From: Bartonella tribocorum CIP 105476
GTDB lineage: Bacteria; Pseudomonadota; Alphaproteobacteria; Rhizobiales; Rhizobiaceae
Reading direction: 5' to 3'
Assembly (NCBI RefSeq): GCF_000196435.1
Contig: NC_010161.1
Span: forward strand, 2,065,001 to 2,129,000
Length of the DNA stretch: 64,000 bases
Part shown: positions 51,396-61,388 of the stretch, piece after piece
Layout of the letters: each line of letters begins with the position of its first letter
Position numbering within the stretch: the stretch's first letter is position 1
The notes under the pieces: model-generated
Told to the model about the DNA's origin: nothing
Seen by the model: only the letters and a program-made list of their open reading frames with translations
The model's database searches: none
Translations under genes and position numbers: made by a program

Positions 51396-51635
51396 TTCTT
51401 GCCAATCTTTTGAAATCCCTTTATTGCTTAAAGAGATATTTTGATCATCTACGCCCCGATCAAATAGGGATCTAAAAGCCCGAAAACTTGACACATGAAT
51501 TTATCCCGCTTTGCGGGTATCCCGGAATTCCGGGAGATTTTGCACTGTCCAGGTACTGAGAAGCACTAAAAGCAAAAAAACTGACTAGGGTTCAGTACTT
51601 TTAGACTCCCGGAATACCAACGCGAGGGCGCTCGC
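51396..51635 (+). ncRNA. Brt-like structured leader, copy 5
   Basis: Hairpin A is CCCGC-TTT-GCGGG (A-T to G-C pair change relative to copies 1 and 2), hairpin B TCCCGG-AATT-CCGGGA, outer stem ATTCCGGGAG/CTCCCGGAAT intact, inner CTAAAAG/CTTTTAG, GCGAG/CTCGC at 51622-51635. The regulator behind it is frameshifted. Confidence 0.78.
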
Positions 51636-51653
51636 AACCGGAGGGGGTGCAAA

Positions 51654-52063
51654 GTGCAAACCAAGAATTCACAGTTTCAAACCAAAAACCCAGATTTTAT
51701 CGACATTTCTGATCAAGCAAAAGAATTCGTTATAGACGCATTGCCATGGGGCTTTCCCAAAAGGCATTAGGAAACTTTTTAGGTGTCAGTTTCCAACAAA
51801 TCCAAAAATATGAAAAAGGCGCCAACCGTATCAGTGCAAAATGTTTTCTTGAAATCGCTCAAAAACTGCAAGTGCCGATAAGCTTTTTTATGAAGATCTT
51901 TTAGCCACCGATCTTGCCACAAAAGAAGATCTGGTCTCAGAAGGCAATCCCTCACATCATGATCAATACACCTACAGCGAAAAAGAACACGCCCTTTTAA
52001 AAAACTTTAGAGAACTCCAACCGAAAAAACAGAAAGCCATTTTATGGTTGCTCTCTAGATTAG
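51654..52063 (+). pseudogene. XRE regulator pseudogene, copy 5
   Basis: GTG at 51654 reads correctly to PDFIDIS, then a shift gives DQAKEFVIDALPWG in place of GKRIRHRRI. The HTH resumes in another frame (MGLSQKALGNFLGVSFQQIQ), another T is lost in a T tract near 51885, and an A is inserted before the stop. Three small indels, so recent loss. Confidence 0.88.
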
Positions 52064-52248
52064 GCAAAAGCACCCTCAAACGTTATATTTGTCCATACCC
52101 CAGCTTAAAATTCCCATCCCCCACAAAGAGCAGTGTTTTAGGGCATGATAGGATAAATTTATCATAGAAGAGAAAAATGCGCTAAGCTTAAAAAGTAAGC
52201 CCCATTATTCCTATAACAATGACACCATCACGATCTTAACTGACAAGG

Positions 52249-52662
52249 TTAAGAAAGGAGTCTTGCTGAGAGCCCATTTTGCGTTAGCAGGTCTATTGCT
52301 AATTTATCAAATGAAACAAAGGTTTCACCGCCTAGCCAATGTCCCTCATAAGATATAATTCCATCAGCAAAATCTCCACCAGCCTCAAGCATAGCAAGCC
52401 CGGCTTCAACAGCTGGTCGATTCATGACGACATTACGCGTTGCAAGAAGATTACGAACCATCAAAGCAATCTCTTCTTTTGATAATTTTGCCCCGCGGCA
52501 GAGTATCCAAATAAGTTCACAAAGACAAGGCAAAGAAATAGCGATGAGAGAAGCTTCTCTTAAGATCTTACTTGCTATTTCACCTTGCTTTTTATCATCT
52601 TGTAAAACAGCGCGGGCTAAAACATTTGTATCTACAGAAATCTTCACTTTTTCCCCGCCCAA
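52249..52662 (-). CDS. vapC: VapC-type PIN-domain toxin
   Basis: 137 residues from the ATG at 52662 (or 132 from a GTG at 52647 that overlaps the antitoxin stop). PIN ribonuclease acids: D11 in SVDTNVLARAVLQDD, E49 in LPCLCELIWILCRG, D97/D100 in GGDFADGIISYEG, D119 in FVSFDKLA. Mg-dependent RNase that would cut tRNA or rRNA when free. Overlaps the vapB gene, the normal order for this module. All catalytic acids are present. Confidence 0.88.
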   Translation of the reverse strand: MGGEKVKISVDTNVLARAVLQDDKKQGEIASKILREASLIAISLPCLCELIWILCRGAKLSKEEIALMVRNLLATRNVVMNRPAVEAGLAMLEAGGDFADGIISYEGHWLGGETFVSFDKLAIDLLTQNGLSARLLS

Positions 52663-52895
52663 CCAGAGGCAGCAATTTCGTTCATTTCTTCCACAGTCAG
52701 TGTTTTTTTAACTTTTCCGGCAAATCGTCCAATAAAGCTATCAATTGTGCTTGTAGGCTGTGCTGCTTTTATACGAAGTTCACCACCTGGTAACTTATCA
52801 AAGTTGATGCGCTCTCCTGGTTTAACACCAAGGTGCTGGAGTAAATCCCGCTTCAGCGTCACTTGTCCTTTTGCTGTAACAGTTAGTGAAGGCAT
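52644..52895 (-). CDS. vapB: VapB-type AbrB/SpoVT antitoxin
   Basis: 83 residues. MPSLTVTAKGQVTLKRDLLQ and HLGVKPGERINFDKLPGGEL form a swapped-hairpin AbrB-like DNA-binding domain; the C-terminal KKTLTVEEMNEIAASGWAGK binds the toxin. GAGGA lies upstream of the ATG. Presumably represses its own AT-rich promoter at about 52910-52960. Confidence 0.88.
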   Translation of the reverse strand: MPSLTVTAKGQVTLKRDLLQHLGVKPGERINFDKLPGGELRIKAAQPTSTIDSFIGRFAGKVKKTLTVEEMNEIAASGWAGKK

Positions 52896-53411
52896 AGAAA
52901 AATCCTCTTAATATAGATATCGTTATTAAGTATATATAAAAAATAATGAAAAATTCAATTACTTTTTAAAATTGCCAAAGCACTATAGGGCAGATCCTGA
53001 ACATGAGGAATTGTAAGATATATTCGTTTTCATACCGGCAATATCTGATTACACCCGAAAAATAGGAGACCTTGAACTCCTCCCTGCATTAAACAACGGT
53101 GCTTTATGGCATAGGAGAATGTGTAGAATTGAAGATGATCATGTTTCATCTATCCACTAGCACAAATGCGATCAATAGGAAAAGCTTTTAAAGAAGAAAA
53201 ACACGCACCATTGAAAAAAATGATGAGGCCGTAGGTTTTACGCATCCTCCACCTTTTTCTTAAAACAGCAAAGGAATGCCCAATTAGTTGTCAAAATATC
53301 CTCGCTAAGTATTCCATACCCTAATATCGATCTCAAAGAACATTTTTTCACAAAAAAAGAGATAATTCTTAAGTTCCAAAAAATATTTTCACCTTTCCAA
53401 TATCTTCATTT
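52896..53411. other. Spacer with a possible regulator remnant
   Basis: No gene. About 53185-53225 (KEEKHAPLKK-like reading) may be a very decayed end of an XRE regulator; too short to be certain. Confidence 0.4.
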
Positions 53412-53649
53412 TTCTTGCCAATCTTCTGAAATTACTTTATCACTTAAAGGATATTTTGATCGTCTACGCACCGATCAAGAGGGAACTAAAAGCCCTAAAT
53501 CCGAGCGTACCATTGAACCCACTATTGTGGGTGTCCCGGGATTCCGGGAGTTTTTGCTATGTCCAGGTGCTTGTCTGCACTAAAAGCAAAAAAACTGACT
53601 CGGATTCAGTACTTTTAGACTCCCGGAATACCAACGCGAGGGCGCTCGC
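53412..53649 (+). ncRNA. Brt-like structured leader, copy 6
   Basis: Best-preserved copy: TTGATCG/CGATCAA, hairpin A ACCCAC-TATT-GTGGGT, hairpin B TCCCGG-GATT-CCGGGA then GTTTTTG, outer stem ATTCCGGGAG/CTCCCGGAAT, nested GTGC/GCAC, CTAAAAG/CTTTTAG and ACTGA/TCAGT, then GCGAG/CTCGC at 53636-53649. Followed by an intact regulator. Confidence 0.82.
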
Positions 53650-53667
53650 ACTTGGCGGGGGTGCAAA

Positions 53668-54057
53668 GTGCCAACCAAAAATCCACATTTTCAAACCAAA
53701 AATTCAAACTTTGTTGATACTTCAATAGGCGCAAGAATTCGTCATAGAAGAATTTCAATGGGGCTTTCTCAAAAGGCATTAGGAAACACTCTCGGTGTGA
53801 GTTTCCAACAAATCCAGAAATATGAAAAAGGTTTAAATCGTGTCAGCGCAGGGTGTTTGCTTGAAATTGCTCAAAAACTGCAAGTGCCGATAAGCTTTTT
53901 TTATGCGGATCTTTTAACCGCGGATATTGCGACAAAAGAAAACCCCTCACACCATGATCAATACACCTACAGCGAAAAAGAACACGCCCTTTTAAAAAAC
54001 TTTAGAGAACTCCAACCGAAAAAACAAAAAGCCATTTTATGGTTGCTCTCTGATTAG
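53668..54057 (+). CDS. XRE-family regulator (Trp-like), intact copy 6
   Basis: 129 residues from the GTG at 53668 (GGCGGGGG upstream). Polar arm (PTKNPHFQTKNSNFVDTS), HTH_3 domain (GARIRHRRISMGLSQKALGN, VSFQQIQKYEKGLNRVSAGC, LQVPISFFYADL), C-terminal EKEHALLKNFRELQPKKQKA. Nearly identical to copy 4 in the second half and to copy 2 in the SMGLSQK segment, which suggests exchange between copies. Confidence 0.85.
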   Translation: MPTKNPHFQTKNSNFVDTSIGARIRHRRISMGLSQKALGNTLGVSFQQIQKYEKGLNRVSAGCLLEIAQKLQVPISFFYADLLTADIATKENPSHHDQYTYSEKEHALLKNFRELQPKKQKAILWLLSD

Positions 54058-54292
54058 GCAAAAGTACACGCAAACATTCTTCACTCATAGAGCCCTTTTG
54101 TTAAAATTGATGCCCCTCAAAGGAGAGTCCTTCAAAAGGCGCGATAAACACCCCCCCACACACTTGCACAAAAAAGCACCCCAATGCATAAAATCCACAT
54201 GCCTCATATCGAACCATAAAGATCAGTGGTTTATAGCATGATAAAATAAGAAACGAACCATTTGAAAAAATGGCATGGAGAGATCAAAGAGA

Positions 54293-55537
54293 TCAATGAT
54301 CATCCTCTCCTGTCGTATCAGGGGGTATTAACGCTTTATTTTTCTTAATTTTTATAACGCCAATCATTCCAGTGAAAATAATGCAGGCAGACATCGTTAA
54401 AAAAGAGCTCATCAATCCCACGAGAGCAAAAAGCCCAGCAATAAGGCCAGACGCAGCTTCAGCAGAGTTTGCTAGAGTTGAAAAGGTTCCAAAACTCTTA
54501 CCAAAATCTTCACGACGAGAGTATAATTGAAGCGCAGAGACTAAACTAATATCCACAAATGCACCCGTAAATCCTAAAACACAGGCAAACACGAGAAGCA
54601 ATTTTAAATAAAGCATTGAAGCGAAAGGCATAAGAAATAGAACAGCCCCATAAAGAAGCCAAAAGACCATAAGCTTTAATGATGTAACCTTGGATATAAT
54701 TTTATGATAGAATACACCACCGATAATCGTTCCAACAGCCATGAGAGAAAAAAGTGAACTCACAAAGCTTTCCTCTCCCCCCACAGACAGAACAAAAGCT
54801 GGAATTAAAAATCTTAAAATTGCCCCCGTAAAGAGAATAGCAACCGACGAGCCAACGAGTGTAATAAATAAATTTTTATTTTCAGTTGAAATATATTGAA
54901 GATAGGAAACTGTTTCGCGATAAATTTTTATAAAATTGAATGATTTATTCTCACTTGAGTTTAAATTCACAAGATTAAGTAACACGATAATCGATATAAG
55001 ATAGGTAAAAAAATCAAAAATGAGAACTGCCGATTTATCGGCGAAAAGAAGCAATAGGGAACAAACTAAAGGACCAATGACGGATGCTGTTTCGTCTATA
55101 ATTTGTGCAATGCTATTTGCTTTAGTCAGATCCTTTCTTGCAAACATTTTCGGGATAGCCGCTTGAAAACTTGGTTGAAAAATACTTCTTCCTATTGTTG
55201 TACCTATTGCTGCAAAAATAAGCACAGTAATATGAGCCGTCCCTGTTATCGTGGTTATCAAAACGAATAATGAGGCAAATAATCTCACCACTTCACTTAA
55301 GATCATATTTTTCTTCAGAGAGAAATTATCTGCGAACCAACCGCCTATAGGTCCCAAAAAGAGAAAAGGGATAAATCGAAAAAAATACACAAGACCGATC
55401 AAAAAGGCATTATCCGTTAATTCTAAGACAAGTAAAATAAAAATAACTTCATAAGCATAATCGCCAACTTTAGAAATAAACAGAGAAGAAAAAAGAGAGA
55501 ATGGACTCTTTTTAAAAAATAACTTCATATCAACCAT
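54293..55537 (-). CDS. MFS transporter (DHA3-like drug efflux)
   Basis: 414 residues with about twelve hydrophobic segments. GPIGGWFADNFSLKKNMILS is the loop 2-3 signature of major facilitator proteins, and IGRSIFQPSFQAAIPKMFAR with LTKANSIAQIIDETASVIGP resembles the macrolide-efflux/EntS-like DHA3 group. Exports small molecules using the proton gradient; the substrate cannot be told. A second start at 55528 is possible; neither has a strong binding site. The gene stands alone between an XRE regulator and a tandem array, and may be horizontally acquired. Confidence 0.82.
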   Translation of the reverse strand: MVDMKLFFKKSPFSLFSSLFISKVGDYAYEVIFILLVLELTDNAFLIGLVYFFRFIPFLFLGPIGGWFADNFSLKKNMILSEVVRLFASLFVLITTITGTAHITVLIFAAIGTTIGRSIFQPSFQAAIPKMFARKDLTKANSIAQIIDETASVIGPLVCSLLLLFADKSAVLIFDFFTYLISIIVLLNLVNLNSSENKSFNFIKIYRETVSYLQYISTENKNLFITLVGSSVAILFTGAILRFLIPAFVLSVGGEESFVSSLFSLMAVGTIIGGVFYHKIISKVTSLKLMVFWLLYGAVLFLMPFASMLYLKLLLVFACVLGFTGAFVDISLVSALQLYSRREDFGKSFGTFSTLANSAEAASGLIAGLFALVGLMSSFLTMSACIIFTGMIGVIKIKKNKALIPPDTTGEDDH

Positions 55538-55617
55538 CCGATATTAAACTTTTTGACAGTTAAAGTTTCCCGCCCTTTCATACAATTGGTGATATGAACT
55601 TCAAAGAAACGCCCGAT

Positions 55618-56620
55618 CAAAGGATAAGCAGACTTTTGGGACATTTGACCAAAAAATGACTGCAACGCTCTCCCCAAGCCTTACCTCAATAACGCAAAAC
55701 TCAACATTCCCCCCAACCGCTTCCTAACACGCCCCAAAACCTCCACAACCCAGAAATCCTCCGCGTCACTCCCCCCTTCCTTTTTACAGATCAACGTTTT
55801 TACGCTTTTACATTTTTATAGAAATAAGCCAAACGAAACTACCAAATCACCACGCCACTCCACTTCTGTAAACAACGATCTATAAACGACGCCCCAACTT
55901 CTTGCCCCTAAAATATTTCTGCACCACCTCTCAAAAAACATGTACCAGACAGAACCAAGCAACCCCTATCCACTCAGCCTTACCTCAATAACGCAAAACT
56001 CACACAACATTCCCCCCAATCGCTTCCTAACCCGCCCCAAAACCTCCACAACCCAGAAATCCTCCGCGTCACTCCCCCCTTCCTTTTTACAGATCAACGT
56101 TTTTACGCTTTTACATTTTTATAGAAATAAGCCAAACGAAACTACCAAATCACCACGCCACTCCACTTCTGTAAACAACGATCTATAAACGACGCCCCAA
56201 CTTCTTGCCCCTAAAATATTTCTGCACCACCTCTCAAAAAACATGTACCAGACAGGACCAAGCAACCCCTATCCACTCAGCCTTACCTCAATAACGCAAA
56301 ACTCACACAACATTCCCCCCAATCGCTTCCTAACCCGCCCCAAAACCTCCACAACCCAGAAATCCTCCGCGTCACTCCCCCCTTCCTTTTTACAGATCAA
56401 CGTTTTTACGCTTTTACATTTTTAGAGAAATAAGCCAAACGAAACTGCCAAATCACCACGCCACTCCACTTCTGTAAACAACGATCTATAAACGACGCCC
56501 CAACTTCTTGCCCCTAAAATATTTCTGCACCACCTCTCAAAAAACATGTACCAGACAGAACCAAGCAAACCCTATCCACTCAGCCTTACCTCAATAACGC
56601 AAAACTCACACAACCTTCAC
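55618..56620. repeat. 303-bp tandem array between the MFS gene and yacG
   Basis: Near-identical units with starts (ATGTACCAGACAG) at 55940, 56243 and 56546, exactly 303 bp apart. Each carries one 8-bp-unit module (about 55785, 56088, 56391) and a CTGTAAACAACGATCTATAA segment. The left end (55618-55680) begins with a short fragment of the yacG 3' region. Confidence 0.9.
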
Positions 56621-56636
56621 CATAAGAAGCTCCCCT

Positions 56637-56776
56637 TTACTCTTCTTCATCGCTAACCTGTGGAGGAGGTGGGAGGATATAAGAACCTGAAAGCCAGCGA
56701 TTGAGATCAATGGCGCGGCATCGGCTAGAACAAAAAGGATAAGCAGACTTTTGGGACATTTGACCAAAAAATGACT
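56637..56776 (-). pseudogene. Duplicate of the yacG 3' end
   Basis: Identical or nearly so to 57147-57286 at a 510-bp offset (CTCTTCTTCATCGCTAACCT, AACCTGAAAGCCAGCGATTG), then diverging at AAAATGACTGCAACG where the intact gene continues into its cysteine motif. The downstream spacer is duplicated with it; an 8-bp-unit module lies at about 56897. Confidence 0.9.
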
Positions 56777-57146
56777 GCAACGCTCTCCCCAAGCCTTACC
56801 TCAATAACGCAAAACTCAACATTCCCCCCCAACCGCTTCCTAACACGCCCCAAAACCTCCACAACCCAGAAATCCTCCGCGTCACTCCCCCCTTCCTTTT
56901 TACAGATCAACGTTTTTACGCTTTTACATTTTTATAGAAATAAGCCAAACGAAACTACCAAATCACCACGCCACTCCACTTCTGTAAACAACGATCTATA
57001 AACGACGCCCCAACTTCTTGCCCCTAAAATATTTCTGCACCACCTCTCAAAAAACATGTACCAGACAGAACCAAGCAAACCCTATCCACTCAGCCTTACC
57101 TCAATAACGCAAAACTCACACAACCTTCACCATAAGAAGCTCCCCT

Positions 57147-57428
57147 TTACTCTTCTTCATCGCTAACCTGTGGAGGAGGTGGGAGGATATAAGAACCTGA
57201 AAGCCAGCGATTGAGATCAATGGCGCGGCATCGGCTAGAACAAAAAGGATAAGCAGACGTTTGAGACATTTGACCACAAATAGGACAAGGATGCGGAGGA
57301 CGGTGCTCTTTTTGCAAATTGGGTTCTTTTTGCTCAGAGAGCTTTCTTTGGCTTTGAGACGTCTGTGTTCTTTCGTCTTTCATTGAATTTTCTTCTGTTC
57401 CTTTTTTTTCATTTTTACCTTGTTTCAT
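57147..57428 (-). CDS. yacG: YacG zinc-ribbon DNA gyrase inhibitor
   Basis: 93 residues. The N-terminal 45 are polar and not conserved. The zinc ribbon is C48-P-I-C51 ... C63-S-S-R-C67, followed by RAIDLNRWLSGSYILPPPP, the canonical YacG ending. Binds GyrB and inhibits supercoiling. Last gene of infA-maf-yacG, a usual alphaproteobacterial order. The 3' part has been copied downstream at least twice. Confidence 0.9.
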   Translation of the reverse strand: MKQGKNEKKGTEENSMKDERTQTSQSQRKLSEQKEPNLQKEHRPPHPCPICGQMSQTSAYPFCSSRCRAIDLNRWLSGSYILPPPPQVSDEEE

Positions 57429-57499
57429 TTCCGCTTTGCACTTTTTGGTATACTTTTTAGTGCTTTTTACCCTATATTGGCTTTTGCCTTAAAATTTCT

Positions 57500-58231
57500 C
57501 TACAGCGTTTCTTCCATCCAATGCGCATAAAGTGGATAATGATAAGCGGTCAACAGATCAGCCGTTTCAGCCAAAGGCAATCCCACAACATTAGAATAAG
57601 AGCCGGCGATATAGACCACAAAAGCCCCTGCTTTTCCTTGGATAGCATAGCCCCCCGCTTTCCCTTGCCATTCTCCTGAAGCAAGGTAAGCCTTCATCAT
57701 GGAAGAGGTTAAGCGTCTAAAACGAACACGACTTTCAACCAATTTTACGGTTATTTTTCCCTGTTCATTCAAAACACAAACGGCACCATAAACCTTGTGC
57801 GCGCGTCCAGAAAGGAAACGTAAACATTCATAAGCTTCATCCTCGCCTTCTGGTTTGGGAAGAATGGTACGCCCAACAGCCACCACCGTATCAGCCGCTA
57901 AGATAATCATTTTCTGCCCAGGCAATTTTTCTTGGACGTTTTGCAATTTTTCTTGGGGCTTCTGATTTTCTTGGACCTTCTGAGAGTACCAGTTCAAAAT
58001 CTCTTGCGCTTTTAGTGCTTTTTCCTTTGCCAAACGTTTGGCAAGGTTTGCAGGATGTTCTTTTAATTTTGGTGTTTCATCAATATCGCTTGCATAAACC
58101 TGCTGAGGATCAATGCCTATTTGGGCCAGAAGCGCCAAACGCCGTGGTGAAGCGGATGCAAGCACCAAATGAATTTCTTCCCCAAGAGTTTCCGCCCAAT
58201 GTTTTTTCCCCCACTCTTTTATACTTTTCAT
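57500..58231 (-). CDS. maf: Maf-family nucleotide pyrophosphatase
   Basis: 243 residues from the ATG at 58231 (AAGGGGTGG upstream; the frame extends only five codons further to a TTG). Motifs: LVLASASPRRLALLAQIGID, SDIDETPK, ILAADTVVAVG, GYAIQGKAGAFVVYIAGSYS and NVVGLPL. Hydrolyses non-canonical nucleoside triphosphates. About 40 residues longer than typical because of a Gln/Lys/Glu-rich insertion at about 85-105 (SQKVQENQKPQEKLQNVQEK), itself an internal repeat. Between infA and yacG. Confidence 0.93.
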   Translation of the reverse strand: MKSIKEWGKKHWAETLGEEIHLVLASASPRRLALLAQIGIDPQQVYASDIDETPKLKEHPANLAKRLAKEKALKAQEILNWYSQKVQENQKPQEKLQNVQEKLPGQKMIILAADTVVAVGRTILPKPEGEDEAYECLRFLSGRAHKVYGAVCVLNEQGKITVKLVESRVRFRRLTSSMMKAYLASGEWQGKAGGYAIQGKAGAFVVYIAGSYSNVVGLPLAETADLLTAYHYPLYAHWMEETL

Positions 58232-58461
58232 TTCCACCCCTTGCAAAATCGGCTTTTTCTCTTACCCCATTTTAAGCGCTCCTTTTTAAACGCCCCTGCA
58301 CTATTGATCTCCTTATGCTTTTTGTGCACTGATTTGACACCTTATTCAAGGTCATTTTAAACATTCATCTTATCTCACACATAGATAAGTACCCTAAAGG
58401 TCTTTTAAAAATAACAGAAAAATATTGTAAATTTGACAAAAAAGCGCAAACCCTCATAAGG

Positions 58462-58680
58462 CTACTTATAGCGGTATGTAATACGTCCTTTTGTCAAATC
58501 ATAAGGGGTCATTTCGACCATAATTTTATCACCGGCTAACACGCGAATACGATTTTTTCGCATTCTTCCAGCGGTATGGGCAATAATTTCATGATCATTT
58601 TCCAGTTTCACACGAAACATTGCATTCGGTAAGAGTTCGGTAACGACACCAGAAAATTCTAAAACTTCTTCTTTTGACAT
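58462..58680 (-). CDS. infA: Translation initiation factor IF-1
   Basis: 72 residues, an OB-fold: [72 protein letters not shown], the universal IF-1 pattern and length. AAAGGA lies about 10 bases before the ATG. First gene of the infA-maf-yacG set; maf starts 230 bp later. Confidence 0.97.
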   Translation of the reverse strand: MSKEEVLEFSGVVTELLPNAMFRVKLENDHEIIAHTAGRMRKNRIRVLAGDKIMVEMTPYDLTKGRITYRYK

Positions 58681-59610
58681 AAACCATCATTTCCTTTACA
58701 GTGCACATATTTTGTTAAGCTGTGCGTTATTTTCCAGCGTTCATATCCTATTTTCTCAAATTTGTGAATAAAAATTCAACAAAAAGGGAAAGGTTTTTCA
58801 AGTTTGCTCTCTTTTATTCTCAAAAAACCTCACTCTCCATTTTGAGAATGACGACTTTATCCACTTAAATTTTATCTGCCAATTTCCTCCAATTTTTATT
58901 ATGATCTTGATTTTAGAGCGACAAGAAATTACGCTCAATTTCCTAAAGTTCTTCTTCCACACCTGTGACCATCCCCCTATTCCCCCACATTCTCCCGTCA
59001 AAACACGCCTCGCCTTTTCACCCCAACTTATCTCTCCACGCACAAGCCTTGTTCTCCCTAATTTGTCTTCCCCCATTCCACACCATGATACACGCCCAAC
59101 ACACGCCCAACTCCTTAACCCTAAAAATACACAACGCATAAACCCGTCCTTAACTTCCTCTTCCTTGTTTTACGGCTCCACGTTTTTACACTTTTACATC
59201 TACATCTTTACAGAAAGAAGCCCAAAAAAACTCCCAAACCACCACCGAACAATCACCTTGCTTTAAAAAACTCCCCCAAAGAACAAAACTTCCCACCCCA
59301 CACCCTACACCGTTTTATAAACGACAACCTAACTTCTTGCCCCACACCGCTCTTACAAATAATTCTCTCCCACACCAACCTCACGCCCAACATCCCCCCT
59401 TCTCGACATCACCATCCCCTCAAAAGGCGCTGCTGCACAAAACGCAACAACAACCCCACTCCGAAAATATTCAACACACACTTGCACAAAAAAACACACA
59501 CATTGTAAATCTATACACCCCATATCAACCTCAAAGATCAGTATCTCACGGCATGATCGGATAATTCTTTTGATCCCCACAATGCTTTCATGTTCCAAAT
59601 ATTTTCATTT
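58681..59610. other. Spacer upstream of infA with one 8-bp-unit module
   Basis: No gene. The segment 58813-59050 is repeated, diverged, at 61488-61715. An expanded 8-bp-unit module lies at about 59162-59215 (TGTTTTAC, GGCTCCAC, GTTTTTAC, ACTTTTAC, then ATCTAC and ATCTTTAC). Confidence 0.65.
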
Positions 59611-59850
59611 TTCTTACCAATCTTCTGAAATTCCTTTATTGATAGGTCTGTGTTTTTGATCATCTACGCAACGGTCAAATAGGGAGTTGAAGACCCGAAA
59701 ACTCGTACATGAATTTGCTCCGCTTTGCGGGTATCCCGGAATTCCTGGAGTTTTTGCACTGTCCAGGTGCTTGTCTGCGCTAAAAGCAAAAAAGCTGACT
59801 CGGACTCAGTACTTGTTACTCCCGGAATACTCGTCCGATGGCGCTTGCAC
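59611..59850 (+). ncRNA. Brt-like structured leader, copy 7 (decayed)
   Basis: Hairpin A TCCGC-TTT-GCGGG holds with a wobble, but the outer stem is broken (ATTCCTGGAG against CTCCCGGAAT), the inner CTTTTAG arm is TTGTTA, and the GCGAG/CTCGC hairpin is changed. The regulator after it is frameshifted. Confidence 0.7.
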
Positions 59851-59866
59851 TTGGCGGGGGTGCAAA

Positions 59867-60276
59867 ATGCCAACCAAAAATCCACATTTTCCAACTAAAA
59901 ATCCAAATTTTATTGACATTTCTGATCAAGCAAAAGAATTCGTTATAGACGCATTGCCATGGGGCTTTCTCAAAAAGCATGAGGCAGCGCTTTAGGAGTA
60001 AGTTTTCAACAAATCCAAAAATATGAAAAAGGCGCCAACCGTATCAGCGCAAAATGTTTGCTCGAAATCACTCAAAAACTAGAAGTTCCGATAAGCTTTT
60101 TTATGCGGATCTTTTAGCCACCGATCTTGGGACAAAAGAAGATCTGGTCTCAGAAGAAAACCTCTCAAACCATGATCAAGAAACCTATAGCGAAAAAGAA
60201 CATGCCCTTTTGAAAAATTTTAGAGAGCTTAAGCCGAAAAAACAGAAAGCCATTTTGTGGTTGCTCTCTAGATTAG
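59867..60276 (+). pseudogene. XRE regulator pseudogene, copy 7
   Basis: ATG at 59867 (GTG elsewhere) reads PTKNPHFPTKNPNFIDIS, then the same DQAKEFVIDALPWG frameshift as copy 5, followed by KKHEAAL and stop. The HTH and C-terminal end are readable in other frames to 60276. The shared frameshift indicates conversion or common descent with copy 5. Confidence 0.88.
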
Positions 60277-61130
60277 GCAAAAGCGCACCACTCCACATTA
60301 TTCGCTCATAGAGCCCTTTTGGTAAAATTCATACCACACCTCAAAGGGCTGAGTTCCATAAGGAGCAACAAACAAGCTCCATTCCCATGCTATTCTTCAC
60401 GCAACCCTGCACACCAACTTTTTCACACTCTCTCCCTCATACTTTTTTTACCTCTTCACGCTTAAACACAAAAAGCAATCCGACCATCCCGATATTGCCA
60501 ACATGACGCATCCTTACGCATAAGAATTTTCTCATCTCCCCACGCCTCAAACAACAGCATTTTATAGAAGCTTACGAGCAAGCCCCCCATTCCCTCACGC
60601 CATCCTTTCCGACACCTCACACACTCTATCCTCTATTCCCCTCTCGTCAACACACTCTCGTCCCCTCATCTCCATACGCATTCTCTCCCATTTCAACACT
60701 TTCTCCCCCTCCCCAATTGCGCCACAGCACTTAACACTCCTTTTCACCCCAACTTATCTCTCCATTCACAAGACTTGTTCTCCTCAATTCGTCTTCCCCC
60801 ATTCCACGCCATGATATACGCCCCCACATGCCTCCATACACAACACATAAATCCTCCACATCCTTAACTTCCCCTTCCTTTTTTACGGCTCCACGTTTTT
60901 ACGCTTTTATATTTTAAAAGAAATCTGTAGACTAAGCTGTCGATAAAAAGACCTATTAACTTGTCCCCGCAAGACAAAACTTCCCCCCCACCCCGTACCA
61001 CTGAGAAAACAAAGATCTGCAAACGACAATCCAGCCTCTTACCCCGAATGACTCTCTTCACCACCACGTAAAGAGCCGTTTTTTAGGGCATAAGAGAATA
61101 ATTCTTACGATTCAAAAAATATTTTTATTT
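60277..61130. repeat. Repeat spacer
   Basis: No gene. 60480-60900 repeats 46370-46790; an 8-bp-unit module lies at about 60877-60925, its right units worn. Confidence 0.7.
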
Positions 61131-61368
61131 TTCTTGCCAATCTCCTAAAATTCCTTTATCATCCAGAAAATATTTTGATTGCCTACGCAGCGATCAAGAG
61201 GGAACTAAAAGCCCTAAGCTCTAGTGTAAAAATGAACCCACTCTTGTGGATTTTCCGGGATTCCGAGAGTCTTTGCCATGTCCAGGTGCAGTTCCAGCAC
61301 TAAAAGCAAAGAAGCTGACCAGAGCTCAGTACTTGTTACTCCCGGAATACCAATGCGAGGGCGCTCGC
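61131..61368 (+). ncRNA. Brt-like structured leader, copy 8 (decayed)
   Basis: Hairpin A reduced to CCAC/GTGG, hairpin B and outer stem broken (ATTCCGAGAG against CTCCCGGAAT), inner arm altered to TTGTTA as in copy 7. GCGAG/CTCGC at 61355-61368 still present. Confidence 0.7.
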
Positions 61369-61388
61369 ATCCGGTGGGGGGGTGCAAA

